The notes: generated from the letters alone by a model not told the origin. Shown: positions 31,007-44,354, counted from the first letter of the stretch. The stretch: 64,000 nt of DNA from Prunus persica (GCF_000346465.2 NC_034010.1:2064021-2128020), one strand, 5' to 3'. Program-made: numbers and translations.

Positions 31007-34000
31007 TCAAATCTTGAGGAAGCCTTTCTCCTTCAGGCTTTCAACAGTGTCCCTAAGACTTACTTCCAAAGGAAGGAAAGTAATTCCTAAACCTTTTGCT
31101 TTCTCCACGGATACTTGATATGTTGGCTCCGGAGGAGCGCCTACTTCACATCTGCCAATAACAAAAAATAGATTAAAAAATTCCCATAGAAATATGCCAC
31201 ATTCAGTGAGTTTGAGGATATTCCTAACTGGTGTAGATTTGGTGTTTTGCAAGTCCAAATGTAATTTAGATTCTTCTCTGTTTTTATATGTGATATTCTT
31301 CAAATCTGAAAAGGTAAGTTTTCAGATTGATGTGAAAGATAATAATTTTCACTGCCATTTGGTTTAGTTACTCAAGATATCTGAGAAGAAAAAGAAAATT
31401 TATTACTGATATATTTAAGCAGAGTAGATCATTAAGTGGGATAAAGAAAGTAATCTGAATTAATGGCAATCGGGCACCAATTTGTGGCATTTTATCAATG
31501 ATAGCTTACTTTTCAGAAAGCAAAGTGGGATAAAGTTGTCGTAAAATCTTCAGAGTCTTGGAAACGCTTGCAACATGGCCCACTAAACAATATCTTCCAG
31601 CAGCTGAAGGAACTTCAAATGCTTGAATATGAGCAGAGGCAACATCTCTAACATCAATGAATCTGTAATTTGAAACAGGTGTTGTTTGGGTGCCTGTGCA
31701 AAAGAGAGAGAGAAAACAATCAACTCAATTTATTTGTTACTTGAAGCAACAGGTTGATAAGTTCAGACAGATTTAAGCTACTGTCTTGACACATCTAATT
31801 CTAATTTAGTAAATTTGCTGGGACAAGGCCTGGATCTCCACTTTCCATGCTATCTGCCTCAACTGATAAAAAAGAAAGTTGCTGAAGCGTACCACTTATG
31901 AGATTCTGAATCAGCTCCACAGAGAGATTAAGAGTTGGCTGTAAGAGTGGACCAATCACAAACCCTGGATTCATTATAACCAAGTCAATCCCATTTCCTT
32001 TAGCATATTCCCAGGCAGCCTTCTCAGCTAAAGTTTTTGAGAGCATATACCATTGCTGAACAAATGCAAAAGGAAGATTATATCGAGCTTGTAGTTCATG
32101 CAAAACCAAGATGTATTGCTTTGTCTTACATTAAGCTTTTTAATATTTCTAATATAATTTAAAGATTGAGATGAATGATTTGGCAGACTTTGAGTAGGAT
32201 ACATTTATTACATACACCTAATGTTCTGTACTCTTTTTTTTCTGAGGAAGAAAAAAACACAGATGATATAGTTTAATGCTGATAGCTAGAATGCCCTTGT
32301 GCAAGCTTTGGTTCCCAAAAATTGTAAAGATTCTTAATTTTATGAAAAAGAGCATCGATTTCCAACGAAAAAATGCCCAAAATGAGGTGCGGCAAACAGT
32401 GAGACACCTTGAATGCCGGAAGATGCACAACAACTTAAAAGCTGCTTTTGTAGGATAAGTAAAGAACAGTGGAAAATATAAAGAATGAAGAAGTATTCTT
32501 ATAATTGAAACCAGACACCTGTTAAGGTGACAAGATTAGATCCTGTTTCCATTGACAGGGAAATATAGCACACTAACAATGAATCAAAAGTTAAATTTGG
32601 AGAAGGATAATAACATGCCTACATTATACACACCTTGTGGTTCTCACAAACAACTTGATCTGAATAACATGTTTCATCAATTACCACATCAGAGGTCAGA
32701 GGTTTTCCACTCAGCATTACTGAAGCCATAGAAGATGTTAAAACCACTCTCTTGACAGTAGAAAATTTCACGCATGATTTGAGAACATTGAGTGTTCCAT
32801 TCACTGCAGGGTCAACTATTTCTGCCTGAATTGTGGAGACAAAGAATCATTATGGTTTCACATAAAAAGTATTAGAAGTATGTTGATTCTCTAAATACAT
32901 ATAGAAACCCGCAAACGCATGATCCTGCACACAGGGAAATGGAACCTATCTGTTAAAGCTAGACATCAAAACCCAAATTCAAATAGGTTTTTTTGGAAAC
33001 ACCAAATGAATCTATCCAGGAATCTAGTCCCACTCCCCTGTCTCTGATGAAAAATATGGGAAAGAAGCAGCCAATTACTAAACTATGAAAGCAAACGATA
33101 AAGATCAGTGCTGTCTATTCGGAGTGAGGGAAAAGATCTTAAAAGAATCTCTTAAGAAGATGCACGAAACAAATAATATGAGTTGGTTTACACTTTTCAT
33201 CCTGATATGCTAATGATTCTGAAATGGCTAGTGAGCATTGCCTGCATAAGTTGCCAATGAAATTTCTTGTTTTGTTCGGACATGTCTCAGCAAACTACTA
33301 ATGCAACCAAGTTTTCTTTTTCCTTATTGTTAAAGACTCAAGATGCACAAAGTACGGTTCCCTCCAGTCGAATTTACAAATTATGCATGAATGCCATGTT
33401 ACATACACTTGGTAAAAGAAGTCCTGTAAGCAACAGACTATTATGAGAATGGTAGAACATTTGAAGTATGAAGTGAAGGGACAAACCTGTGGGTCAGTAG
33501 CCGAAAATTGTACAGGGGATGCTGTATGAAAAACACCTTCACATCCATCGACTACAGTGTCAAAAGATCCTTCTTGTATCAAATCTGCTTTGAACAAATG
33601 AAGCCTCTCTTTTGCTCCATCCAGTGAGAGCAAGTGTTCTGTTTTCTTTGGATCATCTGTGGCATACATAAACAGAACAAGTGAGAATAAAAACACAAGA
33701 AGCACTTGAAATGGAATATATGTGCACAAGGCAAAGTGGCAAAGACCGACTGCAGTTACTGCTGGGGCTTAAATTGGAAATTGAGCTAGGCCACCAAAGC
33801 CCCAAGAAACAAAAAACGCAAAAAAGTTTAAATTGGATACACATTTTGTCATTTCAAACGAAAACACATATGACTTGACACTCCAGATGAAGAGATCAGA
33901 AAGTGACTACATACTAGAGTTCTCTTTTGGAATACAAAAACAAACAAAACCCAGAATTCGAAAATGACAATTATTGGTATACATAGATATGATCAAGTTT

Positions 34001-34164
34001 AGAAAAAGGGAAAAGAAAAGACTTGGAAGCAAGTACTAAGACTAACTTGGGTCACGAACAGTAGCTTTGACAGTATAACCTCGTTGCAATAAGAGCTTAA
34101 CTAGCCACGATGCTATGTAACCGGAGGCTCCTGTTACACAAACAACCTTTGTTGCTCCACTCAT
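31007..34164 (-). CDS. Phenylacetaldehyde / cinnamoyl-CoA reductase-like NADPH reductase, copy 4
   Basis: Exons 34047-34164, 33487-33656, 32634-32825, 31893-32055, 31510-31693 and 31007-31151 join to 323 residues. All splice sites are GT-AG, and exon 5 is one codon shorter than in the other copies. The N-terminus [18 protein letters not shown] has tyrosine in the nucleotide-binding turn, as in the copy at 45943. Catalytic T-S-S-M and Q-W-Y-M-L-S-K are present. D-E-T-C-Y-S-D replaces the usual D-E-T-W-F-S-D, and [10 protein letters not shown] starts exon 5. These changes near the substrate pocket suggest a different substrate range from copies 1-3, though this is inference. The ending is G-F-L-K-I. 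Confidence 0.92.
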
Positions 34165-35100
34165 CCTATCTCGCTTTGTGTCTGTTTGTCTGTCTCCAGG
34201 CTCAGAATAAGATTAGGATCATTGGAGGCAAATTCAGTTGGTGTATTTTATCGTGAAGAAGGCAAAAGAAGATTAGGCACATTGGAGGCAAATTCAGTCT
34301 TCGCTTTGAATGGCCGTCATTGCTTACGATAAGTGTTGACCAAAAAATAGAATTTTATTGTGAAGAGAAAAGGATAAATTATTAATTTATTATGTGTATA
34401 AGTCACAACTACGCAACTCAATGGTTTCTAATTTTGCTAATTTTTTGTAAGAATGACTTTTGAATAAATACTTAAAAATAAATTATTCGAATTGTTGATA
34501 TATGAGGATAAAATGTTCAGTAACGGATATTAGCAAAATATCATTTTATCTAATGTTGGTAGTCACTAAAAACGACAAATATTGAAGTATTATCGAAAAT
34601 ATTACCGATATTTAATGAAATATGATATAGTTTTAATTTTCAATAAAACCAATTTCTTATGAAAAAAGTATCTTTGTAAAAATGCACATACATATGCACT
34701 GATTTCATGGGTTTGCTTTCTCTCTTCTTTTTGTTTTTTTCCCTTAAATTCTGGGATTGCATTCTTAATTCAGCCAAAAAAGTCAATACAAACTAGTCAC
34801 AAAGGGCTATTACAATAACAGAGCGATCTAACATCAAAATTAAGACAACATAGGGTTCATCCACTAATGATCACGTAGAATTGAAGAAACTTTATCATAG
34901 GCATCCCAACTAAAAGTACAAATTCAGAACAACCAAAAGTAGATAAAACTTGAAAAAACCAAGCTATAACAATACAAATAAAACTCTCACAAAGGATGAA
35001 GGGAAAATATATTGGGTAGGGATTTCAAATTCTCAATTATAACATAGGAGAACTGATGTGTGGATATTTATATAGCTTTTTGATAAATATTTCCCTTAGA
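34165..35100. other. Intergenic DNA upstream of copy 4
   Basis: It holds the presumed promoter. The phrase GATTAGG(A/C)(T/A)CATTGGAGGCAAATTCAGT occurs twice (about 34212 and 34271). No gene. Confidence 0.45.
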
Positions 35101-36290
35101 TTTTGTATAATTGGATTGGTTAATTGCACTAAATTTAATTGTTTTATTGGTGCTCAATTTTGGAAATACATGGGGAAAAAAAAAAAAAGTGCAGTTTTGG
35201 GTGTATAGAGAAATTCTGGTGGAATCATCTCAATGGGCCTATGCAAAGTTGATGATGGATGGCACCCAAACTCAAGAGAAGGAAGCTGGGCTTGGAATCC
35301 AAATGCAAGTGGTTGGGTGTGAAGGGCTAATGTGGGAAGACAAACATTTTTTTGTTAGATTGATTTTTATATATGAATTATCTCCTTTTTGGTTAAGGAT
35401 TTTGAGTCCACGTCGGCTAGGTATTTTAGTTAGGTTATTTTATTAGTTTTATCCCTTGGACTATATAAGGGATGCTTCCTTATTGTTGGGGGGACAATAT
35501 TTCCGTGAAGAAGAGATCAAGGATTTTGACAAAAGTTGCAGAAGGCTGACGGCAAAGCAAGGGGAGAAAGGCTCAAGTCTAGGGTTTTTCTAAACTTATG
35601 CTATTTTTTATTATGATTTCAATTATGATTATGAGGAACTAATTTTCTTAGTTAGGTTTGTTGTGCTTAATTTGTTTAATTTGGTTTGGATGTCTGATCA
35701 GCATCTAAGTTGAATTAGTGTGATGCAAGTTAGAGTAGATGTCATACTTAACTTGAGTTCTGCTTCTTGCAATTGATACTATGAATGACTAATTGTAGAT
35801 GCCATGCAGTTAGAGTTTGTGTGATCGCTACATAATTTCCATAGAGCTTAATGGGTCTTTATGTGTCGAATTCATCTAGATGCCATAGAGAATTGCATGT
35901 AAAGATACTTTTGATGTGACCAGATGCCATGGCCATTGAATAATTTAGGAAAATTGATCATCAATAAGGGGAATTGCTTGGAATAGATAGGCTAAGGGAT
36001 TGGGTAGGATTGGTTAAGGTGAAATCGGATGCTCTAGTGTCTTTCTCTCTTGTTTTTCCTAAATCCCTTGCGTCGTGCAACTTTGTATTTAGTTTTAATT
36101 GCTTTCTTTAATTTTAGTTTTTCTCAATTACAAATTCAAATCAATTTCATCCATTAAAGTTTCTCAATATAAAATTAGTTTCAGTTTAATTGGTAGGAAT
36201 ATTAAGAATTAAATCAATCCTTGTGGGATGATATTTGTGCTTACTTAGCTATACCATCTTTGATTCGTATACTTGCGAGCATTAAAATTT
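35100..36290 (+). repeat. LTR-like block (plus orientation)
   Basis: A TATA-like site (GGACTATATAAGGGATG, about 35459) is followed by a leader-like stretch. The block ends in ATTCGTATACTTGCGAGCATTAAAATTTGATTAAC, wording often seen at the 3' end of plant Gypsy LTRs. No partner LTR or coding region is present, and borders are approximate. The possible frame 35111-35446 resembles no known protein. Confidence 0.45.
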
Positions 36291-36329
36291 GATTAACTTG
36301 GTAAACCTAAATTTCACAACGAGAACAAA

Positions 36330-38116
36330 TCATCTAGCACATGCATATCTAATATGAAAATAAAATTTGCACCAAAGACTCTGTAATTCAACTATTGAGA
36401 GAAGGTTGAAAGAGCACATACCCTTAGAGCAAATCTTGAAACCAAGTATGGTGTTCAAGTACAGAGATTGGTCCCTTAGATTTTGATTCTCCACACTTGA
36501 TCTCCAAATAGGCACACTAAGGATGCACCTCCTAAAAGAATCTTCACCAAGAATGGAAGATAATAGGAGAATAAGGAAGCTTGGAGAGAAGATGGGTGCT
36601 AGCATCTTCTTCTCCGAGTGGCTGGCCAAGGGAGACTAGGTAGGAAGGCTTGATGTTTCCTCTCTTCTTAAATGTCTAACTTGAAAACCCTAAGGTTCTG
36701 TGAAGCTATGGCTTTCTATTTATGGGGCCACATGTATCACACCTTGTGACACATGTGAACATTAATCCACATGTGCCACACCCCCTTACAATGGCCTCTT
36801 TTTGGGCTATCTAAGTCCATCACATTTATCTCATAATGTATCACACATATGTCTAACTATATATGGTCCATTTCAATAAATCTTTAAGTCATGTAGGACC
36901 AAAACTAAAATTTCATAGCTTTAATTAATTTATTAAACTGTTCTAATTAGTTTAATTAGTTTAATGACTTAATAAATTAAGTCACTAACTTGTCTAGCTT
37001 ATGTTGACCGTGTCAAGTCTTGGGTTAACAGTTTGACATTTGACTTTGAGATTGACTTTGACCAAGCCACAAAATCATTTATTCTCTTTTTAATTCTTAA
37101 TCCATTACTTTTCGATGTGCGATCTTATAGGTCCTCATTAGCGAGGTCGTGGGTAAGAATCTTCTAAAACGAATGTGAATTGTATCCCTCAATACAATTC
37201 TCCCGGCTAATTATAATTAGTCCTTAAAGATCTTTCACAAACCATGAGTGACACCTAATATTATTTCAGGGTTACCCAAGTTAGATCGAATTCATTTAGA
37301 GAACCTAGTCAGTTTGTGATTGCAATACAATTTGGTCATTCTCTAACACAATACTCTATGTTGTCTTGTTGGGATATGGTTAACTCGTGTCAAATCCCTA
37401 ACAAGACATTTATGGATTAAATGATTTACTTGGATGTATTGCAAACATTCTTGTATCAATTCTCATCCTATACTTTGGCCAAAGATTCAACGAATCATAT
37501 CTTTAGAGTATTCTCTCTTCTTACTAAGAGTACAGATTCCTTGTTGTACATTTACATGTATCTTTGCACATGCTGAGTATCCTAAGGCACACATTTAAGT
37601 CACATCCTTTTGATACAATTGTATAGTGATCTTAAAGACAAATAACTCATACACAAGACAACTGTGATGTCTCAAGTATGAGGATTAATTTGTCTTATCG
37701 CAACTTAGAATTCTTTGTTAGAGACTGTGAGTAAGACTTCCATACAATAATTCTTGATTTGATCGCGTTCAGTGAACTCTACCTCTATAGAGCCCCTACA
37801 CACCTGTCTCAATGTCTCCACACGAATGACTTGAGACTAGTTATCCTCCCAATAGTGTGTACCAGTCTTTGTGGGTCACCATTGTCCAATTTGTGATCCT
37901 ATGACCAGGGACTTTTAGGATAGGATATTCCTATGAGGGAAAGGTCTCGTGAATCTAACTTCTTTAGACGACTTTCCATTTATATATTTATCCATGGACT
38001 TGTTACTTTGTGTACATTATGTATCTTGAAGTAATATTCACGCCCCATTGTATTTATTATATTATATCCTTAGAATTTTTCACTTTTATATTGGCTTCTA
38101 GGGCAGATATCTAACA
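36330..38116 (-). repeat. Probable solo LTR of a Copia-type element
   Basis: On the minus strand the block starts TGTTAGATATCTGCCCTAGAAGCCAA at 38116, a typical Copia LTR start. It has a TATA box (CCATAAATAGAAAGCC) near 36715 followed by a short leader region. No internal coding region or second LTR lies on either side, so a solo LTR is the simplest reading. The 3' border near 36300-36330 and target duplication were not resolved. Confidence 0.6.
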
Positions 38117-38630
38117 AAAGAGATGTGGAAAGCTGTCACAATGGAGAGGTCAAAAACTCTCATAAAAGGAGAGGTGAAAACTACACAGAAAGCAAAGAGT
38201 CTCTGTGACTTATTCCAAACATGAAGAAACAAGAAGGATGTGGTAAAGATCCGACATTGAAATGCTGGAGGAGATTTGATACCGAGACGCATCCTTCAAG
38301 TGGAGGAAAATCATTACAAAACAAAGACAAATAGGGGAAACCTTTTGTCTTTGAAAATTGGGGAAAAGAGGAAAAGGGAGGAAGGGAGAAGGGGAGAGGG
38401 GAGGAAGAGAGGATGAGAAAGGAGAGGAAGAACAGTAGCTTCCTCCCCCCTCAAAATGAAAACAGTTGTAGAGTGTTTTTTGGGAGAAAAGAGGCTAGGG
38501 TTATACTCTCTCTTTAGTTAAAAACAAACTCAAGGCCATATATTTTTTTAATGGGAACGAATAACATTTCTTACCACATCAACCATGCATACACAAAACT
38601 GCAAGACCTTAATATTGTAGCAATTATATA
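38117..38630. other. Spacer with purine-rich stretch
   Basis: Bases 38330-38440 are almost pure purine on the plus strand (GGGGAAAAGAGGAAAAGGGAGG and similar). No gene. Confidence 0.5.
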
Positions 38631-39480
38631 TACAAATATATATAGATATATATATATATCTATAGGCTTATTATCACAAAACGTCATTTAGGTTTATGAA
38701 ACTATCAGATTGCATTTTTAATGTTTTTTTTGTGTCATTTGTGGTCCTCAAGATTAGTATGTGTGATCACAAATAGTCCCTGCTGTTAAGTTCCTTCAAA
38801 AACTCTGTTAGTTTGCTGACGTACCATATATATATATATATCACAAAACATCCCTGAGGTTCACGCACCTATCACAAATGGTCCCTGCTAAATTTTTTTA
38901 TTTTTTAATTTAAAATTTATAAAATTTTGGTTTTCTTTTTAAAATTTTATGAATTTTAAATTATTTTAAATATATATTATATTTTAAATACATGTGACAA
39001 TATATTATTGGAGATGTGGGCTCCATATATATGCCACATCAACAAACTAATGGAGTTTTAAACAAACCATTTAAAATTCATAAAATTAAAAAATTAAAAA
39101 ACTAAGAGTTTAGGGTTCATAAATGGTCCTCAAGATTAAAATCCTTCTATAAATGGTTTTCTCATTTATAAATAATTAAAAAAAAAACCAAAATTTTATG
39201 AATTTTAAATTAAAAAATTAAAAAATTTCGTAGGGACCATTTGTGATAGGTGTGTGAACCTTAGGGATATTTTGTGATATATATGTCACGTCAACAAACT
39301 AACGGAGTTTTTGACGTAACCTAACGGCAGGGACCCTTTGTGATTGCACATATAATAACCTTAAGGACCACGAGTGACACAAAAAAACATTAAGGATGCA
39401 ATTTGATAGTTTCGTAAACCTTAGGGACGTTTTGTGATATTAAGCCTATATCTATATATATTGTATACAGACACCCACGT
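38630..39480. mobile_element. Foldback-type element with long inverted arms
   Basis: The left arm starts near 38660 (AGGCTTATTATCACAAAACG) and continues through TATCAGATTGCATTTTTAATG. It is mirrored by the right arm ending near 39448 (GATAGTTTCGTAAACC to ATATTAAGCCT). Arms are about 270-280 bp. Inner words ATCACAAATGGTCCCT and AGGGACCATTTGTGAT are also inverted, and the centre is AT-rich. This suggests a Mutator-type or foldback non-autonomous DNA transposon. No protein. Confidence 0.8.
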
Positions 39481-40140
39481 ATCAAGCATGGTTTTTCTGA
39501 AAAATATTTCCAAAATATAAATTAACATATAACTTCTTTTTTTTTTTTTTAATCATAGGGCAAAACTAATAATATATAGCTTCTGATTTAATGTTCAGGC
39601 TCTAGGAATCCCAAGGGGATTCTCCTGGTAATTTTTTTTTCTATGATTAAAAAAAAACATTGCTTTATTTATTTATTTTATAAATGTATACTACTACTAA
39701 GACTAGTAAAAGATGTATTGTATAGATTATATAAATAGAAGCTGGATAATTGTGATTTTCATACATATATATGTGTGTGTGTTTGTTTGTTAATTAACAA
39801 GTAAATAAAATCCTAATGCTATCCATCAAACATGTTTTACTGCAAACCATTAATCATTTTGAGTCCTTTATGTTGCGCGTTTTTTCTTCAAGAGAGTTTT
39901 GGTGCTCATCCTCGTCTTTTAATTTTAAACTCATGTTTCTTTTTCTTTTTTTTTTCACAGGCACGGGGGTTTCCACTAACTGTTTTAATATCAATAGTTA
40001 ACACCACAAACCCCGTGTCTGGGGCGTGACAAATGTTTAGCCTAAAAACTCCAGAAATGAGGCATATATGATACAAATTCCCCCAACTACACCACCACCC
40101 CATACCCCCCCCAAAAAAAAAGGTGATAATCAAGCTTGTC
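39481..40140. other. AT-rich spacer
   Basis: Small frames occur by chance only; no gene or named repeat. Confidence 0.4.
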
Positions 40141-40560
40141 TTATAGATTAATATAAAACAAGATGTTAACACATAATGATCCACATGAACAATAGATTTC
40201 TACATAGTTGGTTGATACAATGGCTTGAAGTTTGGGGAAGGACCCGAACCATGCTGGAATGGTTCCCATAATAGTGTTGAATCCAAAACTAATCAACTTC
40301 AATCGGCGCAAATGAGTCAATTCGTAGGGCAATGTACCCTCGAAACTGTTATTTCTAAAGCGCAGCTCAACAAGAAATGAGAGGTTGCCTAGGTGGGGAG
40401 GAATGGTGCCTGTGAGATCCATGTAAAAGTTCAAAGTTGTGACTCTAAGGTGGCGTAAGCCGTAAGTAACGCCAACCCAGTTGCAAATGGAGGTAGTGGT
40501 GGACCAATTGGCGCTCAAGAGATGTTGTGAGGACCATTGGTGATATGGGATTTGAACAAG
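40141..40560 (-). pseudogene. LRR receptor kinase fragment, N-terminal
   Basis: The minus-strand frame encodes N-W-S-T-T-T-S-I-C-N-W-V-G-V-T, the N-terminal cap of class XII LRR receptor kinases. It is followed by three leucine-rich repeats (L-T-G-T-I-P-P-H-L-G-N-L, F-E-G-T-L-P-Y-E-L-T, G-T-I-P-A-W-F-G). There is no signal peptide in frame and no kinase beyond. It is the start of a third, truncated copy of the receptor genes decaying in this interval. Confidence 0.8.
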
Positions 40561-41748
40561 AAAAACGTTTTTTTTTCTTAATAATTCGTTTCTTTTGAAT
40601 CCTTTATGTGTGTATATATATTAATACAGACAAATGGTATATCTTCTAGAAGCCAGAGATTCATAAACAATTTGCTTGGTATATCTTCTAGAGAGATTGC
40701 ATATGCAGAATGTCTGCTTAACTTTATGTTTACTTTCCTATCCTTAATTATTTGATAGGAGGATATGGACCTGCCAAAGAACTTACAGGAAATCCAAACC
40801 TAATATCTCCCCTCACAACAATAACTTCATGCTCTCTCGTCATTACAAGAACTTCATTCATGCACTCCTCCAGTCCTTTAAAAACTTCATCTTGATTTTA
40901 TTGAGTGTGACTAGAGCTTCTTGCATGTTAATCCTCTCTTCCGGCATTTCTGTACAACAAGCTAAAGCTAATCTCATAGTGGATGGTAAGCAATCCCTCC
41001 TGCTCACAAAATCACCATCTTCCTCTGTCCCAAGTAAATCGGCATTAACAACTTCAACAATTGCAGCATCTCGAAGTAATTCATCTCCCCAACAAATATT
41101 TCATCAGTTGGCTTCCTTCTTGTGAATGTCTCCATTAGTACAATACCGAAACTATACACATGACTTCTCTGGTTGAAATGATTCCCTCCATTCCAAACTC
41201 TGAAATATTATATAAGCACAACATGCAAATAGATAAAATTAACAAAATTAGACCTACTTTACATTAACATATGCATGAACCACAGGTGACTTTTGACATA
41301 ATTAAAAGAACTGACGTTGCACTAAAAATACCTGTCAAATTGTTTGAGCTAATCTCAAGCTCCGTTAATTGGGACAAGTTGCCAATATTCCTAGGAATGC
41401 TTCCACTGAATTTGTTTATAGCTAATGATAATATAAGAAGCTGTTTGCACTGCCAGAATTTGGATGGAAGTGGACCATCAAACTGGCTGTAAGCCAAATG
41501 CAACTCCTCAACACTAGGAAGATGAAGGCATTCAAGCTGTTGCCATGTAGAACCAAACTAGTCAAAGATGACATGTTGAAGACATATGTAGGAACAGGCC
41601 CTTTAAGGCCATTTCTCTGCATAGACAACTCCTTCACCTCATCTCTGCTGCCACTCAAGTTTGGAATTTCTGAAAAATAATCAATTAAACTCAAGATCAT
41701 TAATTAATAGCCAGCAGGCCCCAACCCCTATGATCATGTAGTAAGGTC

Positions 41749-42644
41749 CATAGTCTGAAATAGTGATAATATCGACGAAATATCGAGGATATTTCGGTTT
41801 TTTCGAATCACGGATATTTCGGAATATATCCATGTACATATCGTATAAATATCGACAATATCGACGATAATATCAGAAAATATCGATGTCGATAATTTCG
41901 CTCACATTTCAGCAATATTTTGTCAAAATATCGGTGTAATATCGCTAAAATATCAAAAATATCGATGTAAAGGAAAAAAAAAGAAAAAAAAAAAGGGAAA
42001 AATGGGAGGAAAAAGCACAATGAACCCCTCCCATTTTACTCCTCCAACACCTTAACCACCATATCACTTATGTTTTTGTGATAATATGCTCAAATATTTA
42101 TATTTATATGGGTGACATGTTAACAATTACATGCAAAACTATTTTGGGGATTTATCATTTGATGACTACTCTTCACAATACACTTACTCTACACATAGAG
42201 ATGATGAAGTTAGTGAAAAATTTGAACCTCATAGGAACTCTATGTAGTACTAAGTCACTCATATATCTTACCATGCAATGTATAAAGTGTAAAATATTAT
42301 AGTAAATCATTATATATAAATGATTATGGTGTGTTTAATCTTTTTTCATTAATTACTACATATTTTTTAAACTCACAGTGTTTGCCCGCTTGCTGTATAA
42401 TCAACTTAAATCAGTTAAATCCATCATGCAATGCATTTCCTTCTAATTTTTTGTGATAAACTAATAGATAATTGACTAAATAAACATTCTCCAGAGTTTC
42501 AATAAAAATTTCCAAGTTTTTCTTACAATTTCCGTGGTTTTTATTCAATTTTTATCGATATCGATAATATCCCAATATTTCCATCGAAATTTCCATGTTT
42601 TTGGACTACCAATATTTCCGATATCATCGATATTTTAGACCTTG
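41749..42644. mobile_element. hAT-like non-autonomous element rich in ATATCGA
   Basis: A perfect 8-bp target duplication GTAAGGTC flanks it (41741-41748, 42645-42652). Ends CATAGTCTGAAATAGTGAT and ATATTTTAGACCTTG are imperfect inverted repeats. Both outer parts are dense in ATATCGA/TCGATAT words, while the middle is unrelated AT-rich DNA. The 8-bp duplication points to hAT. It interrupts the LRR part of the receptor kinase relic. Confidence 0.85.
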
Positions 42645-42993
42645 GTAAGGTCAACTAGTGTATACCTTCGAAATTGTTGAAGTCAAGGTATACAATCTTC
42701 AACATTGTTAAATTCCCTATTTCTCTTGGTATCCTACCTGTCATTGTGCCACAGGAATAATAAATAAATAATTTTTTTTAAAGAGAACTAATTTAAAATT
42801 TTTACCCTAAAACTAAACAGATAGAAAAAGAGGTAACTTACAGGTGGTATGATGATTCAGCCTAGTGGACCCTTGGTGTGAGTATTCAGTACTTTGAGGT
42901 ATGATGCTTCGCTCTAGGCTAAGAAAAGAAATAATGGATGAGGTCAAGAGTACCGGTGTGGTACCAGCCCAAGACCCTCCGATGGCAAAGTAA

Positions 42994-43366
42994 CAGTGTG
43001 TTTGGCTGAGGAAATTTAAAAATACAAAGGATTTCATAAATGACGGAATTTAAAATGACGGAAATTAATATTCTAGAATTTGTAAAGTTTCTTGTTTGGG
43101 TGATGAATTTAAAACACGGAACTTAACCTTTATTTGTAAAGTTATCTTTTTTTAAAACTCAATCTCTATTGGGATTTTACAAATGACGACTTTTAGATAG
43201 AATTTAAAGTTGGGATTTATGATCTCCAAATTCCATGTTTTTTCTCACGCAGAATTTCTAAATTTCTATGTTTTTTTTATCTAAACACGGAAATTGGTTC
43301 ATGTCAATTTAGAAATTCTGAGTTTTGTCAAAATCCCAAGTTTATTTCTCTCATCCAAACACACCG
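42994..43366. mobile_element. Tourist-like MITE
   Basis: Terminal repeats CAGTGTGTTTGGCTGAGG and CTCATCCAAACACACCG are inverted, with TAA on both sides (42991-42993, 43367-43369). The subterminal region is rich in AAATTCC/GGAATTT words. Size 373 bp, no coding capacity. Confidence 0.8.
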
Positions 43367-43867
43367 TAAGTATGTGAGAATTCTTTGTTTTAGCAAGTAT
43401 TTATAGCGTAAATCAAGCTGAGAGATCTTACCCTTTGTCCAAGGCAAGGGGTCTTATTTATAGAGACCATTTGAGATGCTCTTAGTACTTAGTTTCGATG
43501 AGGGACTCGTGGGAGTGCCCTCTGAGGTTGACACAAGTTCGCAAAATATCAATGGGGACTTTTCGAGATCCTTTCGTGTAATAGGCAGGGAGTGCCGATC
43601 ATTATGTCTTAGGAGCTTCCGGGAGAGAAAGCCGATCAGCGGATGACGACTATGCTTTGTGATGAATCGGTCACTTATGTCGATTCATACCTTTGACCGG
43701 TCTATCGGTGAGCCGGAAAGGTCAGCTATGGTACAAACATAAAAGTTTTTAAACTTTGCAAAAGCCAAAAAAATAATAATAATAAAAATAAAAAATAAAA
43801 ATAAAGGTAGGAATAGTGGGTTTTAGCTGCTTTTAAAATAGTCACATTTTTTCCAACGGGATCTAAC

Positions 43868-44003
43868 CCAATGAAAAATGGCCTTAACTTACAGATTAGT
43901 GGTCTCAAGTTCGAATCCCCATGACACCTTGATAATGTGTGTGTGTGAGAAATCCTCCTCCCCCTTTGTAGTTATGACTATCACTTGTATTTGAAAAATA
44001 ATC
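43868..44003 (+). repeat. SINE-like repeat
   Basis: It carries the B-box-like GTTCGAATCCCC and the family tail TGTAGTTATGACTATCACTTGTATTTGAAA. It is related to the copies at 22085 and 30525. Confidence 0.6.
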
Positions 44004-44180
44004 ACATTTTTTGGTAATATTTTGCATTAGAGAAAGGGCTACATATATTTGGGAGGTGGATTGGCATTCTGATTTCCAAGTTGTAGAAATGATTGATTCC
44101 TAGATAATGGTCGATCATATAACAAAATGGTAAAACACAATGGTCGATCATATAGATTTCTAGATGGTTGATACACACTT

Positions 44181-44354
44181 ACCTGATAGCAAGTTACAGT
44201 CCAGATCAATTACTTGCAGTGCAGATAAGTTAAAGATAGTAGCGGGTATCCAACTTGAAAACTGATTACCTGATAGCAAGTTACAGTCCAGATCAATTAC
44301 TTGCAGTGCAGATAAGTTAAAGATAGTAGCGGGTATCCAACTTGAAAACTGATT
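44181..44354 (-). repeat. Perfect 87-bp tandem duplication of one LRR
   Basis: Bases 44181-44267 and 44268-44354 appear identical. Each encodes 29 residues (N-Q-F-S-S-W-I-P-A-T-I-F, then L-Q-V-I-D-L-D-C-N). This shows very recent duplication inside an otherwise decayed gene. Confidence 0.9.

Noticed and set aside
35111..35446. Plus-strand frame of 111 codons
   Set aside because: It falls in an LTR-like non-coding block and does not resemble any retroelement protein.
43868..44003. tRNA gene
   Set aside because: Only the B-box word is good. There is no cloverleaf, and the 3' tail marks it as a SINE.
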